DNA from: Leifsonia sp. Root227
Lineage (GTDB): Bacteria; Actinomycetota; Actinomycetes; Actinomycetales; Microbacteriaceae
Assembly (NCBI RefSeq): GCF_001428745.1
Contig: NZ_LMIO01000004.1
Span: 620,001 to 684,000 of the forward strand
Reading direction: 5' to 3'
Length of the DNA: 64,000 bases
The notes under the pieces are model-generated. The model saw nothing but the letters and a program-made list of their open reading frames with translations. It was not told where the DNA came from and made no database searches. The position numbers and the translations under genes are program-made. Position 1 is the first letter of the stretch. Every line of letters begins with the position of its first letter. Positions 8,578-17,473 of the stretch are shown in pieces.

Positions 8578-10551
8578 ATGACGCGCCTGTTCCGCGGGGT
8601 GGAGCGGAAGTCGTGGGTTGCACGCTTTGTTTCTGCAACCCTGCTGCTCGTGACGGTGGTGCTCGGCTTCCTCGTCGTGAATGGTGAGCTCGCCGAGCGC
8701 TCCCATGTGTTCACGCCGACGGTGGCTCTGGTCAATGAGGATCTCCCTGCTGCGTTCAACGGCAAGGCGTATGCGTTCGGTTCGGACTTCGTCGACAGGG
8801 TCACGAAGGACTCCGAGTACAACTGGACGATTCTCTCCCGGCCAGTCGCTGAGAAGGCCTACAAGGATGGGTCCGTCGACGCGGCCATCTACCTGCCGCA
8901 GTCGTTCTCGCATGACATTCTGACGCTCCAGGAACTCGCCCCGACCAAGGCGACGGTCGAGTACAGGCTTCGACCACAGGTGGACGAGCAGTCGGACCGG
9001 CTGCTGCAGAGCAGGATCGTCGACATCGTCTACGGATTCAACCAGAGCGTCGTCAAGATGTACTACGCCTCTGTTGCCGACAACATCGCGGAAGCCGACG
9101 GCTACCTGAATGCCACCCTCGGCAACCAGGAAGCTCTCATCGCGGCCCTGACATCGGACGTCGAGGAGCCGTTCTCGGGAACGATGCCGGACTTCCACGG
9201 CTTCGTCTCGAGCGCCACCGGCCTCAAAGACGTGAACGCTGCAACCGTCGAAGCTCAGAACAGCCTCTCCGAGACGGTCACTGACACCCTCGCCCGCACC
9301 GGCGAGGCCTTCTCGAGCAAGCTGTACGAGATCGACGATCACGCGAAACGGCAGCGGGAGATCGCGCAGATCAACGCAGCCAACAGCAACACGAGGGTCA
9401 CGGACCAAGCCGCCTCCGATCGAGACTTCTACGGCGCGCAATTCGATGGGTTGAAAGCCAGCATCCTCTGCAGGCTGAGCCGGGCCGATTCCACCGAGGG
9501 CGCGGCCCCGTGCTCGGATGCGAACGGCACGGCTTCTCCGCACCTGGAGAGCCACCTTGCCTCGTTGCGACAAGCCATCACGGACTACGCCACGGACTAC
9601 ACCGGGGCGATCGACTCCCTGCAGACGACCATGCTGGGGATGCGGACCAGCCTGGACGCAAGCATCACGACCCTGGAAGCGCTCGTAGCGCTGCTCGACC
9701 CCTCCGGCGACCCGACAGACGCGCCTGTCCAGCCTGGTCCTGGCGTTCCGACCGTTCCGACCGTTCCCCTCGTTCCTGCGATTCCGAGTGGTCCGACTGT
9801 TCCCAGCATTCCGCTCGTTCCTGCTACGCCGACCGTTCCGGGTGGTCCGGAGTTTGGTCCGGCAGCGCTCGACACCCTGAAGGCGGACATCTCATCTCTC
9901 AAGAGTGCGAGGGATGCGCTGAAGGTGGGCGACCTGCCTGCCCCGGCATTCGGGACCCATCTCGAGAATCTGGACGGCTGGCTCGACGGGACACGCACTG
10001 CCGTCAAGGATTCCGTTCTCGAAGCGAGCGTGGTCGACGGTCTCGAGGTCAAAGACTGGACCGCCTACGACCCGGACAGTGCCGGGGTGTACATCGACAA
10101 CAGTGACGCGCTGTATCTGAGCATCGCCGACCTGGTGACCCAGACGGCGGAAACCAGCGGACAACTCGCCGCCGACACACTGAACGTCCCAGACAACCTC
10201 CTCTTGTTCGAAGCGCTCCTGAACAGCGCAAACGCCACGTTCACTGGTGCCGAAGCGGTACACAGCGGGGTCAGTGGCCTGCTGTCGGCGGGCAGCACTG
10301 AGCTGGGCACGAGCCGGCAGTTCTACCGGAACTTCTCAACGGTCTTGGCCAACACGAGGACGCAGGGTGTCGACACCGGCAAGATCCACGACTTCTTCTC
10401 CGCCCCCATCGCCGCCAAGAACATCACCCCCGAGCGGGTCGCCGTCGCCGGCACCGTCGATTTCACCTGGATGCTCGTCTTCGCTGTCGGCCTGCTCGCT
10501 GGCGTTCTGGGTACGGCGCTCAGCCGCTCCTTCCGCACGAAGCCCAGGTGA
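8578..10551 (+). CDS. esaA: EsaA/YueB-type type VII secretion membrane protein, short C-terminal form
   Basis: A 657-residue protein with one membrane helix at about 14-34, a large extracellular region and one C-terminal helix at about 629-648. The extracellular start (ALVNEDLPAAFNGK, then a VAEKAYKDGSVDAAIYLP stretch and FSHDILTLQ) reads like the N-terminal domain of Staphylococcus EsaA and Bacillus YueB, which form a cell-surface stalk in T7SSb and a phage receptor in Bacillus. Family members end in five or six helices; this one stops after one. The ATG at 8578 is chosen for its GAGGAGA ribosome-binding site; upstream in-frame codons add only a polar leader. A Val-Pro-rich linker spans about residues 386-424. 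The gene lies 9 kb before the rest of the T7SSb locus. Confidence 0.82.
   Translation: MTRLFRGVERKSWVARFVSATLLLVTVVLGFLVVNGELAERSHVFTPTVALVNEDLPAAFNGKAYAFGSDFVDRVTKDSEYNWTILSRPVAEKAYKDGSVDAAIYLPQSFSHDILTLQELAPTKATVEYRLRPQVDEQSDRLLQSRIVDIVYGFNQSVVKMYYASVADNIAEADGYLNATLGNQEALIAALTSDVEEPFSGTMPDFHGFVSSATGLKDVNAATVEAQNSLSETVTDTLARTGEAFSSKLYEIDDHAKRQREIAQINAANSNTRVTDQAASDRDFYGAQFDGLKASILCRLSRADSTEGAAPCSDANGTASPHLESHLASLRQAITDYATDYTGAIDSLQTTMLGMRTSLDASITTLEALVALLDPSGDPTDAPVQPGPGVPTVPTVPLVPAIPSGPTVPSIPLVPATPTVPGGPEFGPAALDTLKADISSLKSARDALKVGDLPAPAFGTHLENLDGWLDGTRTAVKDSVLEASVVDGLEVKDWTAYDPDSAGVYIDNSDALYLSIADLVTQTAETSGQLAADTLNVPDNLLLFEALLNSANATFTGAEAVHSGVSGLLSAGSTELGTSRQFYRNFSTVLANTRTQGVDTGKIHDFFSAPIAAKNITPERVAVAGTVDFTWMLVFAVGLLAGVLGTALSRSFRTKPR
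9740..9858 (+). repeat. 9-bp-based repeat encoding a Val-Pro-rich linker in EsaA
   Basis: Degenerate copies of a GTTCCGACC-type unit encode alternating VPT, VPL, VPS and IPS tripeptides inside the EsaA-like protein. The codons remain in frame and no copy is interrupted. The repeat probably forms a rigid polyproline-like spacer in the extracellular stalk and may vary in copy number by slippage between strains. Confidence 0.7.
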
Positions 10552-10616
10552 GAGGCCGGGACGATGAGGCCGGGAGCGTGATTGATTTCGCCGCACCGAG
10601 GTGGAACGCTGAGTCC

Positions 10617-10838
10617 ATGCACCGTGCCGGCTGGTCGTCCTTCGTGTTCCTGGTCGGCGCGCTGACCCTGCTGATCGGCGCGTTCACCACGCACCTGCCG
10701 GTCGAACTCCTCGTGCTGAGTGGCGCCGCGACGCTCGCCGGACTCAACAACCTGCTGCGAGCGCGGAGCGATCCCACCGCCCAGCCCGACCGCGTCGCGC
10801 GGGCCGACCGCGAAGCGCCGACCCTGCCGCCTCGATAG
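10617..10838 (+). CDS. small two-helix membrane protein, unknown function
   Basis: A 73-residue protein with two hydrophobic segments (about residues 5-23 and 29-45) followed by a charged, Arg/Pro-rich cytoplasmic tail. No family was recognised. The ATG at 10617 is chosen because it begins immediately before the first membrane helix; an upstream in-frame ATG at 10548 overlaps the esaA stop and would add 23 polar residues. It lies just downstream of esaA and could be co-transcribed with it, but nothing links it to secretion beyond position. Confidence 0.55.
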   Translation: MHRAGWSSFVFLVGALTLLIGAFTTHLPVELLVLSGAATLAGLNNLLRARSDPTAQPDRVARADREAPTLPPR

Positions 10839-10848
10839 CGATCCTCGC

Positions 10849-11508
10849 CTACGGCCGTTCGCGCCCCTCCAGCTCGCTTGCCCCCACGTGCTCCTCCAGC
10901 CACGCCCCGAGCACTCGGGATGCGCGCAGTGCGTCCGCAATGTGCGCCACGACTGCCTTCGACCCGATCCACGCGGTGTCCGCCGGCCACTCGCGCCAGG
11001 TGGCCAGGTTCTTGCGGCGGAGCAGCTCGATCCGCGAATGCTCCTTCGGGTAGCCGCGCGGTGCAGTCTTCAGCGAGTCGTGGCTGACCACCGTCAGCCC
11101 ACGTGCCTCGACCGCCGCGATCGCGTCCTCGAGGGCGGGGCCGCTTTCGTCGTCCGCGACGGCTGCGCGGTAGCGGTCGAGCTGGTCCGGCGCCATCGTG
11201 TGATAACCGGCTGCGACGCCGAGCCCCGACGCCGAGAACTGCACGTAGCCGCGTTCGAGAAGTGCGCCGATGTGCGTCTTGTACGGCGACTTGTCCTGAC
11301 TGAACCGCACGTCGCGGTACGGCCGGAACACTGTCCCGTTCCCGAACTCGTCGGCAAGCTCGGCGAGCAGCGCCAGCATCGGCGCGAGCACCTGCGTCTC
11401 GTACACCTCCTTGTGCGACGTCCAGTACGCCTTCGAGTTGTCGGCCTCGAGCCCGAGGTAGAAGTCGGCTGCGGCGCGCGACCAGCCGGGGAACGCTGCC
11501 CTGGTCAT
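10849..11508 (-). CDS. DUF2461 domain-containing protein
   Basis: A 219-residue cytosolic protein of the DUF2461 (TIGR02453) family. The family hallmarks are visible: an N-terminal FYLGLEADNSKAYW segment, the FRPYRDVRFSQDKSPYKTHIG motif near residues 62-80, and C-terminal RGYPKEHSRIELLRRKNL. No enzymatic activity is established for this family. The start at 11508 gives the usual family length; an in-frame start at 11592 would add 28 low-complexity residues. The gene is divergent from purL, with 146 nt between the two starts. Confidence 0.87.
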   Translation of the reverse strand: MTRAAFPGWSRAAADFYLGLEADNSKAYWTSHKEVYETQVLAPMLALLAELADEFGNGTVFRPYRDVRFSQDKSPYKTHIGALLERGYVQFSASGLGVAAGYHTMAPDQLDRYRAAVADDESGPALEDAIAAVEARGLTVVSHDSLKTAPRGYPKEHSRIELLRRKNLATWREWPADTAWIGSKAVVAHIADALRASRVLGAWLEEHVGASELEGRERP

Positions 11509-11654
11509 CGCCGCGCTCGTTCTCTCGAAATCTGCATCCCGCGTCCTCTCGACACGACCATCCTGGCACCATCCGCACCCCGCCCTCCGCACCCCGCCAC
11601 CCCCGGTAGACTGGTCGCATCCCCGCCACCGTCTCCCCTCTTTGGAGTGCCAGC

Positions 11655-13973
11655 GTGACCGACACCACCACCACGCACGTCGTCGACACCGTCGAGAATG
11701 CGATCGCCACTCCTGAGCGCGAGCAGCCCTTCGCGGCGCTCGGCCTGAAGGAGGACGAGTACGCGCGCATCAGGGAGATCCTGGGGCGGCGCCCGACGAG
11801 CGGTGAGCTCGCCATGTACTCGGTCATGTGGTCGGAGCACTGTTCGTACAAGTCGTCGAAGATGTACCTGCGGCAGTTCGGGCAGAAGGTCACGCCCGCC
11901 ATGAAGAAGAACCTCATGGTCGGCATGGGCGAGAACGCCGGTGTCGTGGATGTCGGCGAGGGCTGGGCGGTCACCTTCAAGGTCGAGTCGCACAACCACC
12001 CCTCCTACATCGAGCCGTTCCAGGGCGCTGCGACCGGCGTCGGCGGCATCGTCCGCGACATCATCTCGATGGGCGCGCGGCCCGTGGCGGTCATGGACCA
12101 GTTGCGGTTCGGCGCCATCGACAACCCGGACACCGCCCGCGTCGTGCACGGCGTCGTCTCCGGGATCTCGTTCTACGGCAACTGCCTCGGCCTGCCGAAC
12201 ATCGGCGGCGAGACATACTTCGACCCGGTATACCAGGGCAACCCGCTGGTGAACGCCCTCTCTGTCGGCGTCCTCCGTCACGAAGACCTGCACCTCGCCA
12301 ACGCGTCAGGCCTCGGAAACAAGGTCGTCCTGTTCGGCGCCCGCACCGGCGGCGACGGCATCGGCGGCGCGAGCATCCTGGCGTCCGACACGTTCTCTGC
12401 CGGCGGCCCGACCAAGCGTCCTGCCGTGCAGGTCGGCGACCCGTTCGCCGAGAAGGTACTCATCGAGTGCTGCCTCGAGCTGTTCCGCGACAAGCTGGTC
12501 GAGGGCATCCAGGACCTGGGCGCCGCCGGCATCTCCTGCGCCACCAGCGAGCTGGCGTCGAACGGCGACGGCGGCATGTTCATCGAGCTGGAGAAGGTGC
12601 TGCTGCGCGACCCGACGCTCACCGCTGAGGAGATCCTCATGTCGGAGAGCCAGGAGCGCATGATGGCCGTCGTCAAGCCAGAGCTGCTGGATGCGTTCCT
12701 CGCGGTCACCGCGAAGTGGGACGTCGAGACCAGCGTGCTCGGCGAGGTCACCGACACCGGCCGCCTCGTCATCAACTGGCACGGCGAGGAGATCGTCAAC
12801 GTCGAGCCACGCACCGTCGCGGTCGACGGCCCGGTCTACGAGCGTCCGGTCGCGTACCCGGCCTGGATCGACGCCCTGCAGGCCGACAGTGCCTCGCGTC
12901 TCGCCCGCCCGACCAGCGGCGACGAGCTGCGCGACCAGTTCCTCGCACTGCTCGGCAGCGCGAACCTGGCCGACAAGGGTTGGATCACCGACCAGTACGA
13001 CTACTTCGTCGGCGGCAACACCGCCCTCGCCTTCCCCGACGACTCCGGCATGATCCGGGTCGACGAGGAGAGCGGCCTCGGCTTCGCCATCGCCACCGAT
13101 GCGAACGGCCGCTACTGCCAGCTCGATCCGAAGCAGGGTGCTGTGCTGGCCCTGGCCGAGGCGTACCGCAACGTCGCAGCATCCGGTGCTGTGCCCGCGG
13201 CGGTCACCGACTGCCTCAACTTCGGCAGCCCGGAGAACCCCGAGGTCATGTGGCAGTTCTCGCAGGCCGTCGAGGGCCTGTCGGACGCCTGCCTCGAACT
13301 CGAGATCCCGGTCACCGGCGGAAACGTGTCGTTCTACAACCAGACAGGCACCAACCCGATCTTCCCGACCCCGGTGGTCGGCGTGCTCGGCGTCATCGAC
13401 GACGTGGCCCGCCGCATCCCGAGCGGCTGGCAGGACGAGGGCGACAACATCTACCTGCTCGGCGTCACCCGCGAAGAGCTCGACGGCTCCGCCTGGGCGG
13501 GCACCGTCCACGGGCACCTCGGCGGACGTCCGCCTGCGGTCGACCTCGCCGGTGAGCGCAACCTGGCCGAGCTGCTGCACGCCGCGTCGGTCGAGAGTCT
13601 CGTCGCGTCGGCGCACGACCTGTCGGACGGCGGCCTCGCCCAGGCTCTCGCCGAGTCGGTCATGCGCTTCGGCGTCGGCGCACGCGTCTGGATCACCGAG
13701 ATCATGGAGCGCGACGGCGTGGATGCGGCGACCGCCCTGTTCAGCGAGTCGACGGGCCGCGTGCTGGTCTCCGTTCCGCGCGAGGACGACGTGAAGTTCC
13801 GGGGCCTCTGCGAGGGTCGCGGGGTGCCTGCGCTGCGCATCGGCGTCACGGACGCCGAGGTCGGCGCCCAGCCGGTCCTCGAGGTCCAGGACCAGTTCAC
13901 GGTCGGCCTGGAGGAGCTGCGTGGCACCCACCGCTCGACCCTCCCCGAGCACTTCGGCCCGGTCGTCGCCTGA
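11655..13973 (+). CDS. purL: phosphoribosylformylglycinamidine synthase subunit PurL
   Basis: The large synthetase subunit of the three-protein (PurLQS) FGAM synthase, which converts FGAR, glutamine and ATP into FGAM. The 772-residue length is the small PurL class that needs separate PurQ and PurS, both present at 30.7-31.7 kb. Conserved segments include SEHCSYKSSK near residue 55, FKVESHNHPS near residue 107, DQLRFGA, and VTGGNVSFYN in the second half, the last two from the paired PurM-like ATP-binding folds. The GTG start at 11655 follows a TTTGGAGT site. In many relatives purL lies next to purQ/purS; here 17 kb, including the T7SS locus, separate them. Confidence 0.97.
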   Translation: MTDTTTTHVVDTVENAIATPEREQPFAALGLKEDEYARIREILGRRPTSGELAMYSVMWSEHCSYKSSKMYLRQFGQKVTPAMKKNLMVGMGENAGVVDVGEGWAVTFKVESHNHPSYIEPFQGAATGVGGIVRDIISMGARPVAVMDQLRFGAIDNPDTARVVHGVVSGISFYGNCLGLPNIGGETYFDPVYQGNPLVNALSVGVLRHEDLHLANASGLGNKVVLFGARTGGDGIGGASILASDTFSAGGPTKRPAVQVGDPFAEKVLIECCLELFRDKLVEGIQDLGAAGISCATSELASNGDGGMFIELEKVLLRDPTLTAEEILMSESQERMMAVVKPELLDAFLAVTAKWDVETSVLGEVTDTGRLVINWHGEEIVNVEPRTVAVDGPVYERPVAYPAWIDALQADSASRLARPTSGDELRDQFLALLGSANLADKGWITDQYDYFVGGNTALAFPDDSGMIRVDEESGLGFAIATDANGRYCQLDPKQGAVLALAEAYRNVAASGAVPAAVTDCLNFGSPENPEVMWQFSQAVEGLSDACLELEIPVTGGNVSFYNQTGTNPIFPTPVVGVLGVIDDVARRIPSGWQDEGDNIYLLGVTREELDGSAWAGTVHGHLGGRPPAVDLAGERNLAELLHAASVESLVASAHDLSDGGLAQALAESVMRFGVGARVWITEIMERDGVDAATALFSESTGRVLVSVPREDDVKFRGLCEGRGVPALRIGVTDAEVGAQPVLEVQDQFTVGLEELRGTHRSTLPEHFGPVVA

Positions 13974-13992
13974 CGGCGGCGCCTCTCGCACG

Positions 13993-14766
13993 ATGTCGCG
14001 CCCGTCTCGCAGCTTCGACGAGCTGGTCGCTGAGGCGGCCGCCGTCGACGTGTCCGGCTGGGACTTCTCCTGGCTGGACGGCCGCGCCACCGAGCAGCGG
14101 CCGAGCTGGGGGTACGCCCGCCTGCTCGCCGACCGGCTGCGGGGTGCCCGTGCCGCGCTCGACGTGCAGACCGGCGGTGGCGAGGTGCTCGCGTCCGCTG
14201 CGCCGTTCCCGCCCGTGATGGTCGCGACGGAGTCGTGGGCGCCGAACGTCGCGGTGGCGACGCGACTGCTGCATCCACTGGGCGCTGTGGTCGTCGCCGA
14301 CCCCGACGAGCCTCCGCTGCCGTTCGCCGACGCCGCCTTCGACCTGGTGACCAGCCGCCACCCCGCGACGATCTGGTGGGAGGAGCTCGCCCGCGTGCTC
14401 CAGCCGGGCGGAACGTACTTCGCCCAGCACGTCGGCCCGGAGAGCGCCTTCGAGCTGATCGAGTTCTTCACCGGGCCGCTGCCGGAGGCGAACCACCGCG
14501 GACGCCACCCCGACGACGAGACCAGGGATGCGCGTGCGGCAGGGCTCGACATCGTCGACGTGCGCACCGAGCGGCTGCGGATGGAGTTCTTCGACATCGG
14601 CGCTGTCGTCTACATCCTGCGCAAGGTGATCTGGTGGGTGCCCGACTTCACGGTGGACCGCTACCGCGACCGCCTGCTGGCGTTGCACGAGCTGATCGAG
14701 CGGGAGGGCGCGTTCGTGGCGTGCTCGTCGCGCACGCTCATCGAGGCGCGGAAGTCAGTGGCATGA
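13993..14766 (+). CDS. class I SAM-dependent methyltransferase
   Basis: A 257-residue protein with a Rossmann-type SAM fold. Motif I reads ALDVQTGGGE near residue 58, an acidic residue ends the second strand region (ATESWAPN), and post-motif segments PLPFADAAFDLVTSRH and LARVLQPGGTYFAQHV match motifs II-III. The C-terminal third has a VYILRKVIWWVPDF segment. Such proteins methylate small molecules in the cytosol; the substrate is not evident. It begins 19 nt after purL and is probably transcribed from the same message. The ATG at 13993 is used because it is just upstream of the first conserved helix. Confidence 0.85.
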   Translation: MSRPSRSFDELVAEAAAVDVSGWDFSWLDGRATEQRPSWGYARLLADRLRGARAALDVQTGGGEVLASAAPFPPVMVATESWAPNVAVATRLLHPLGAVVVADPDEPPLPFADAAFDLVTSRHPATIWWEELARVLQPGGTYFAQHVGPESAFELIEFFTGPLPEANHRGRHPDDETRDARAAGLDIVDVRTERLRMEFFDIGAVVYILRKVIWWVPDFTVDRYRDRLLALHELIEREGAFVACSSRTLIEARKSVA

Positions 14767-14879
14767 CTCAGTGCAGCATCGAGCGTCTCGCGGGCCGCGA
14801 CGCTGTGGTGCACCTGTTCACCAGCACATACACGACAGGGTCGACCCTCTACGTCGACGGCGGCTACGCCCTGCGCTAG
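14763..14879 (+). pseudogene. remnant of a short-chain dehydrogenase (C-terminal piece)
   Basis: A 38-codon open frame overlapping the methyltransferase stop ends in TTGSTLYVDGGYALR. This is the very conserved C-terminal end of classical SDR oxidoreductases (xTGxxLxVDGGxxL), preceded by a VVHLFTS segment that fits the helix before it. Nothing upstream in any frame carries the rest of an SDR, so this looks like the tail of a deleted gene. A functional 38-residue peptide is less likely. Confidence 0.6.
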
Positions 14880-14896
14880 GCGGATGTCGCGGCCGG

Positions 14897-15808
14897 CTAC
14901 GCCGCCCGGTCCACCAGTTCCGCCTGCCGCCGCGTGAACAGCCGCACGCGCTGCTGCGTCAGCAGGATGCCGGCGATCACCACCAGCGCGCCGACCGGCT
15001 CGTTCCAGCTCAGCGTCTCGCCGAGCACCAGGATGCCGAGCGCGACGCCGACCACGGGCGTTACGTACGTCACTCCGGAGGTCGCCGTCGGCCCCCACGC
15101 GCGCAGCACGTTCATGTTCCAGATGTAGACCACGCCGGTCCCCAGCGCTCCGAGCGCGAGCAGACTGAGGAGCACCGGCCAGCTGAACGTGATCGGTCCC
15201 CAGGCGATGACGGGCGTCAGCAGCAGCATGATCACGGCGGCCACGCCGATGTTCATCACCGCGATGGTGGTGGCCGGCATGGCCCTGTGGCTGATGAAGC
15301 GGCGGATGTAGCCGAAGCTGAAGCCGTAGCAGGTGACAGCGCCGAGGCACGCGAGCTGCCCCCACAGGCTGCCGGAGAGCGCGGCGATCTGCCATGGACC
15401 GACCACGATCACCACTCCGAGCACGCCGATCGCCACGCCGAGGACCTGGTCTCGGTTCAGCTTCTCCACCCGGAACGCGACCGTGACCAGGATGGCCGTG
15501 GTGATCGGGGTGACGGCGTTGTAGATGCTCGCCAGGCTGGAGGAGACGTACTGCTCCGCCCAGGCGAACAGCAGATACGGGATGACGCAGTACGTGAGTG
15601 CTACCACCAGGAAGTGCAACCAGACGATGGGCTCGCGCGGGAGCCTGCTGCGGGTGACGATCGCGATGACCACCAGCGTGATCGCGCCGAAGACCAGGCG
15701 CGCCCACACCACCTGACCGAAGCTCACGCCCTCCAGCCCGACCTTCATGAACAGGAAGCTGGCGCCCCAGACGAGCCCCATGGCGATGAACTGCAGTGCG
15801 ACCTTCAC
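14897..15808 (-). CDS. EamA/DMT family transporter
   Basis: A 303-residue integral membrane protein with ten predicted helices arranged as two EamA repeats (about residues 5-135 and 150-290). The first repeat starts with the GLVWGASFLFMKVGL motif typical of DMT exporters; the second ends with PVVGVALGILVLGETLSWNEPVGALVVIAGI. Family members export amino acids or small metabolites using the proton gradient. The ATG at 15808 begins directly at helix one. It is divergent from the glycosyltransferase, with 141 nt between them. The substrate is unknown. Confidence 0.9.
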   Translation of the reverse strand: MKVALQFIAMGLVWGASFLFMKVGLEGVSFGQVVWARLVFGAITLVVIAIVTRSRLPREPIVWLHFLVVALTYCVIPYLLFAWAEQYVSSSLASIYNAVTPITTAILVTVAFRVEKLNRDQVLGVAIGVLGVVIVVGPWQIAALSGSLWGQLACLGAVTCYGFSFGYIRRFISHRAMPATTIAVMNIGVAAVIMLLLTPVIAWGPITFSWPVLLSLLALGALGTGVVYIWNMNVLRAWGPTATSGVTYVTPVVGVALGILVLGETLSWNEPVGALVVIAGILLTQQRVRLFTRRQAELVDRAA

Positions 15809-15949
15809 GGTCCGACGCTATCGGTACCCGCCGACGCCCGCTGGCAGGAATCGGACACAGCGCGGAGCGCATCCGCGCATCCCCGCCGGACGGGCGAGCA
15901 GACCGGGCTGTCTCCTGTTGGTATCGTGGCCGTCGAAGGGGAGGCAGAC

Positions 15950-17443
15950 ATGGACGTGGTGGCCGTACTGCAAGCGATCGGCGTCTGGGTGTGCCTGATC
16001 CTGGCACTCACCGGGCTGATCCCGGTCATCGCGGCGGCGGCGACGTTCGTCGTCATCCCGTTCCACGCGTTCATCAACCACTACGGCAAGGCCAAGCCGT
16101 ACCTGCCGAGGGTGGCGATCGTGGTTCCGGCCTGGAATGAGGGCGCGGTGATCGGCGCATCCATCGACCGGCTGATGAAGCTCGACTATCCCCGTGAGGC
16201 GCTGCGCATCTTCGTGGTCGACGACGCGAGCACCGACCTGACTCCGGATGTGGTCCGCGAGAAGGAGGCTCTCTATCCCGGCAACGTGGTGCTGCTCCGC
16301 CGCGACAAGGGCGGAGAAGGCAAGGCGCACACCCTCAACCACGGCATCCGCGAGATCCTGAAGGACGACTGGATGGAGGCGCTCCTCATCATGGACGCCG
16401 ACGTCATCTACCTGCCGGACTCCCTGCGCCGCATGACCCGCCACTTCGCCGACCCCGACGTCGGCGCCGTTTCCGCGTACATCCGCGAGGGCAGCAGCGA
16501 CCGCAACTACCTGACGAAGTTCATCGGCGTCGAGTACGTGCTGTCGCAGCCGGCAGCGCGCCGCGCACAGAACGTGATGGGCGCGCAGGCCTGCCTCGCC
16601 GGAGGCGCGCAACTGCACACCAGGGAGAACCTTCTCGCCATCGGCGGTCAGATCGACACGTCGTCGCTCGCCGAGGACACGATCACCACGTTCGAGACGC
16701 AGCTCAAGGGCCGCAAGGTCGTCTTCGAACCGCACGCCCACGTGCTCGCGGAGGAGCCGAGGTCGGTCGACGCGCTGTGGAAGCAGCGGCTGCGCTGGGC
16801 GCGCGGCAACGTGACGGTGACGGCGCGCTACAAGAACATCTGGTTCCGCCCCAGCGGCAACCACCACCTCGGCGCATGGACGTTCGGCATCGTCTGGTTC
16901 AGCCTGTGGCTGCTTCCGCTCATCATGATCGCGTCGTCGATCGGGCTGGCCGGGCTGCTGTTCCTGCAGCAGGACTTCGCGACCAACGTGTTCCGCGTGC
17001 TCTGGATCTCCGCCGCCCTCGCCTACCTGTTCATCCTGATCCTCGGCTCGATGACGGATGCGGCGACCAGTAGACGCGAGCTTGGTCAGATCCTGCTGTT
17101 CCCCGGCATCGTCAACATCCTGGTGATGCTGACGGCGCTGTTCCCGAAGGTGATGCTGGTGTGGCTGCCCGGCCTGTTCGGCACGACCCTCAGCGGCGCG
17201 ACCCTGTTCTGGCTGACGCTCGCCATCTACATCTGGATCCCGTTCTCGATGGTGGTCGCGTGGCTCGCGCGCACGGCGGACCGCACCCGCGCCGGCCGCT
17301 GGCTCGCGCCGACCTTGATCTACCTGGCCGGCTACGGTTCGCTGCTGTGCGCTATCACGTTCGACTCGTACCTGAAAGAACTCGCGCACGTCGAGGCGCG
17401 CTGGGACAAGACGGAGAAGGTCGGGCGGGTCGCGACGAACTGA
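15950..17443 (+). CDS. processive family 2 glycosyltransferase, membrane-bound
   Basis: A 497-residue polysaccharide synthase-like GT2. A membrane helix spans about residues 5-37, followed by the cytoplasmic GT-A domain with VVPAWNE, DDAS (D91-D92), DAD (D149-D151) and ED in SLAEDTITT. QRLRW at 279-283 is the QxxRW motif of processive enzymes such as cellulose, hyaluronan and poly-GlcNAc synthases. Four to five helices close the protein. It probably polymerises and exports a beta-linked glycan. The ATG at 15950 has an AGGGGAGG ribosome-binding site; the frame stays open upstream, but that stretch is antisense to the DMT transporter. No PilZ or other accessory polysaccharide genes are adjacent. 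Confidence 0.9.
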   Translation: MDVVAVLQAIGVWVCLILALTGLIPVIAAAATFVVIPFHAFINHYGKAKPYLPRVAIVVPAWNEGAVIGASIDRLMKLDYPREALRIFVVDDASTDLTPDVVREKEALYPGNVVLLRRDKGGEGKAHTLNHGIREILKDDWMEALLIMDADVIYLPDSLRRMTRHFADPDVGAVSAYIREGSSDRNYLTKFIGVEYVLSQPAARRAQNVMGAQACLAGGAQLHTRENLLAIGGQIDTSSLAEDTITTFETQLKGRKVVFEPHAHVLAEEPRSVDALWKQRLRWARGNVTVTARYKNIWFRPSGNHHLGAWTFGIVWFSLWLLPLIMIASSIGLAGLLFLQQDFATNVFRVLWISAALAYLFILILGSMTDAATSRRELGQILLFPGIVNILVMLTALFPKVMLVWLPGLFGTTLSGATLFWLTLAIYIWIPFSMVVAWLARTADRTRAGRWLAPTLIYLAGYGSLLCAITFDSYLKELAHVEARWDKTEKVGRVATN

Positions 17444-17473
17444 CGTGGCCGTCGCTGCGCGCGCGGACGCCGG

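Noticed and set aside
9740..9858. CRISPR-like array
   Set aside because: The repeats are coding, 9 bp long, contiguous and without spacers.
14771..15949. An N-terminal extension of about 390 residues on the glycosyltransferase
   Set aside because: This open stretch is antisense to the DMT transporter, is low-complexity, and a good ribosome-binding site precedes the ATG at 15950.
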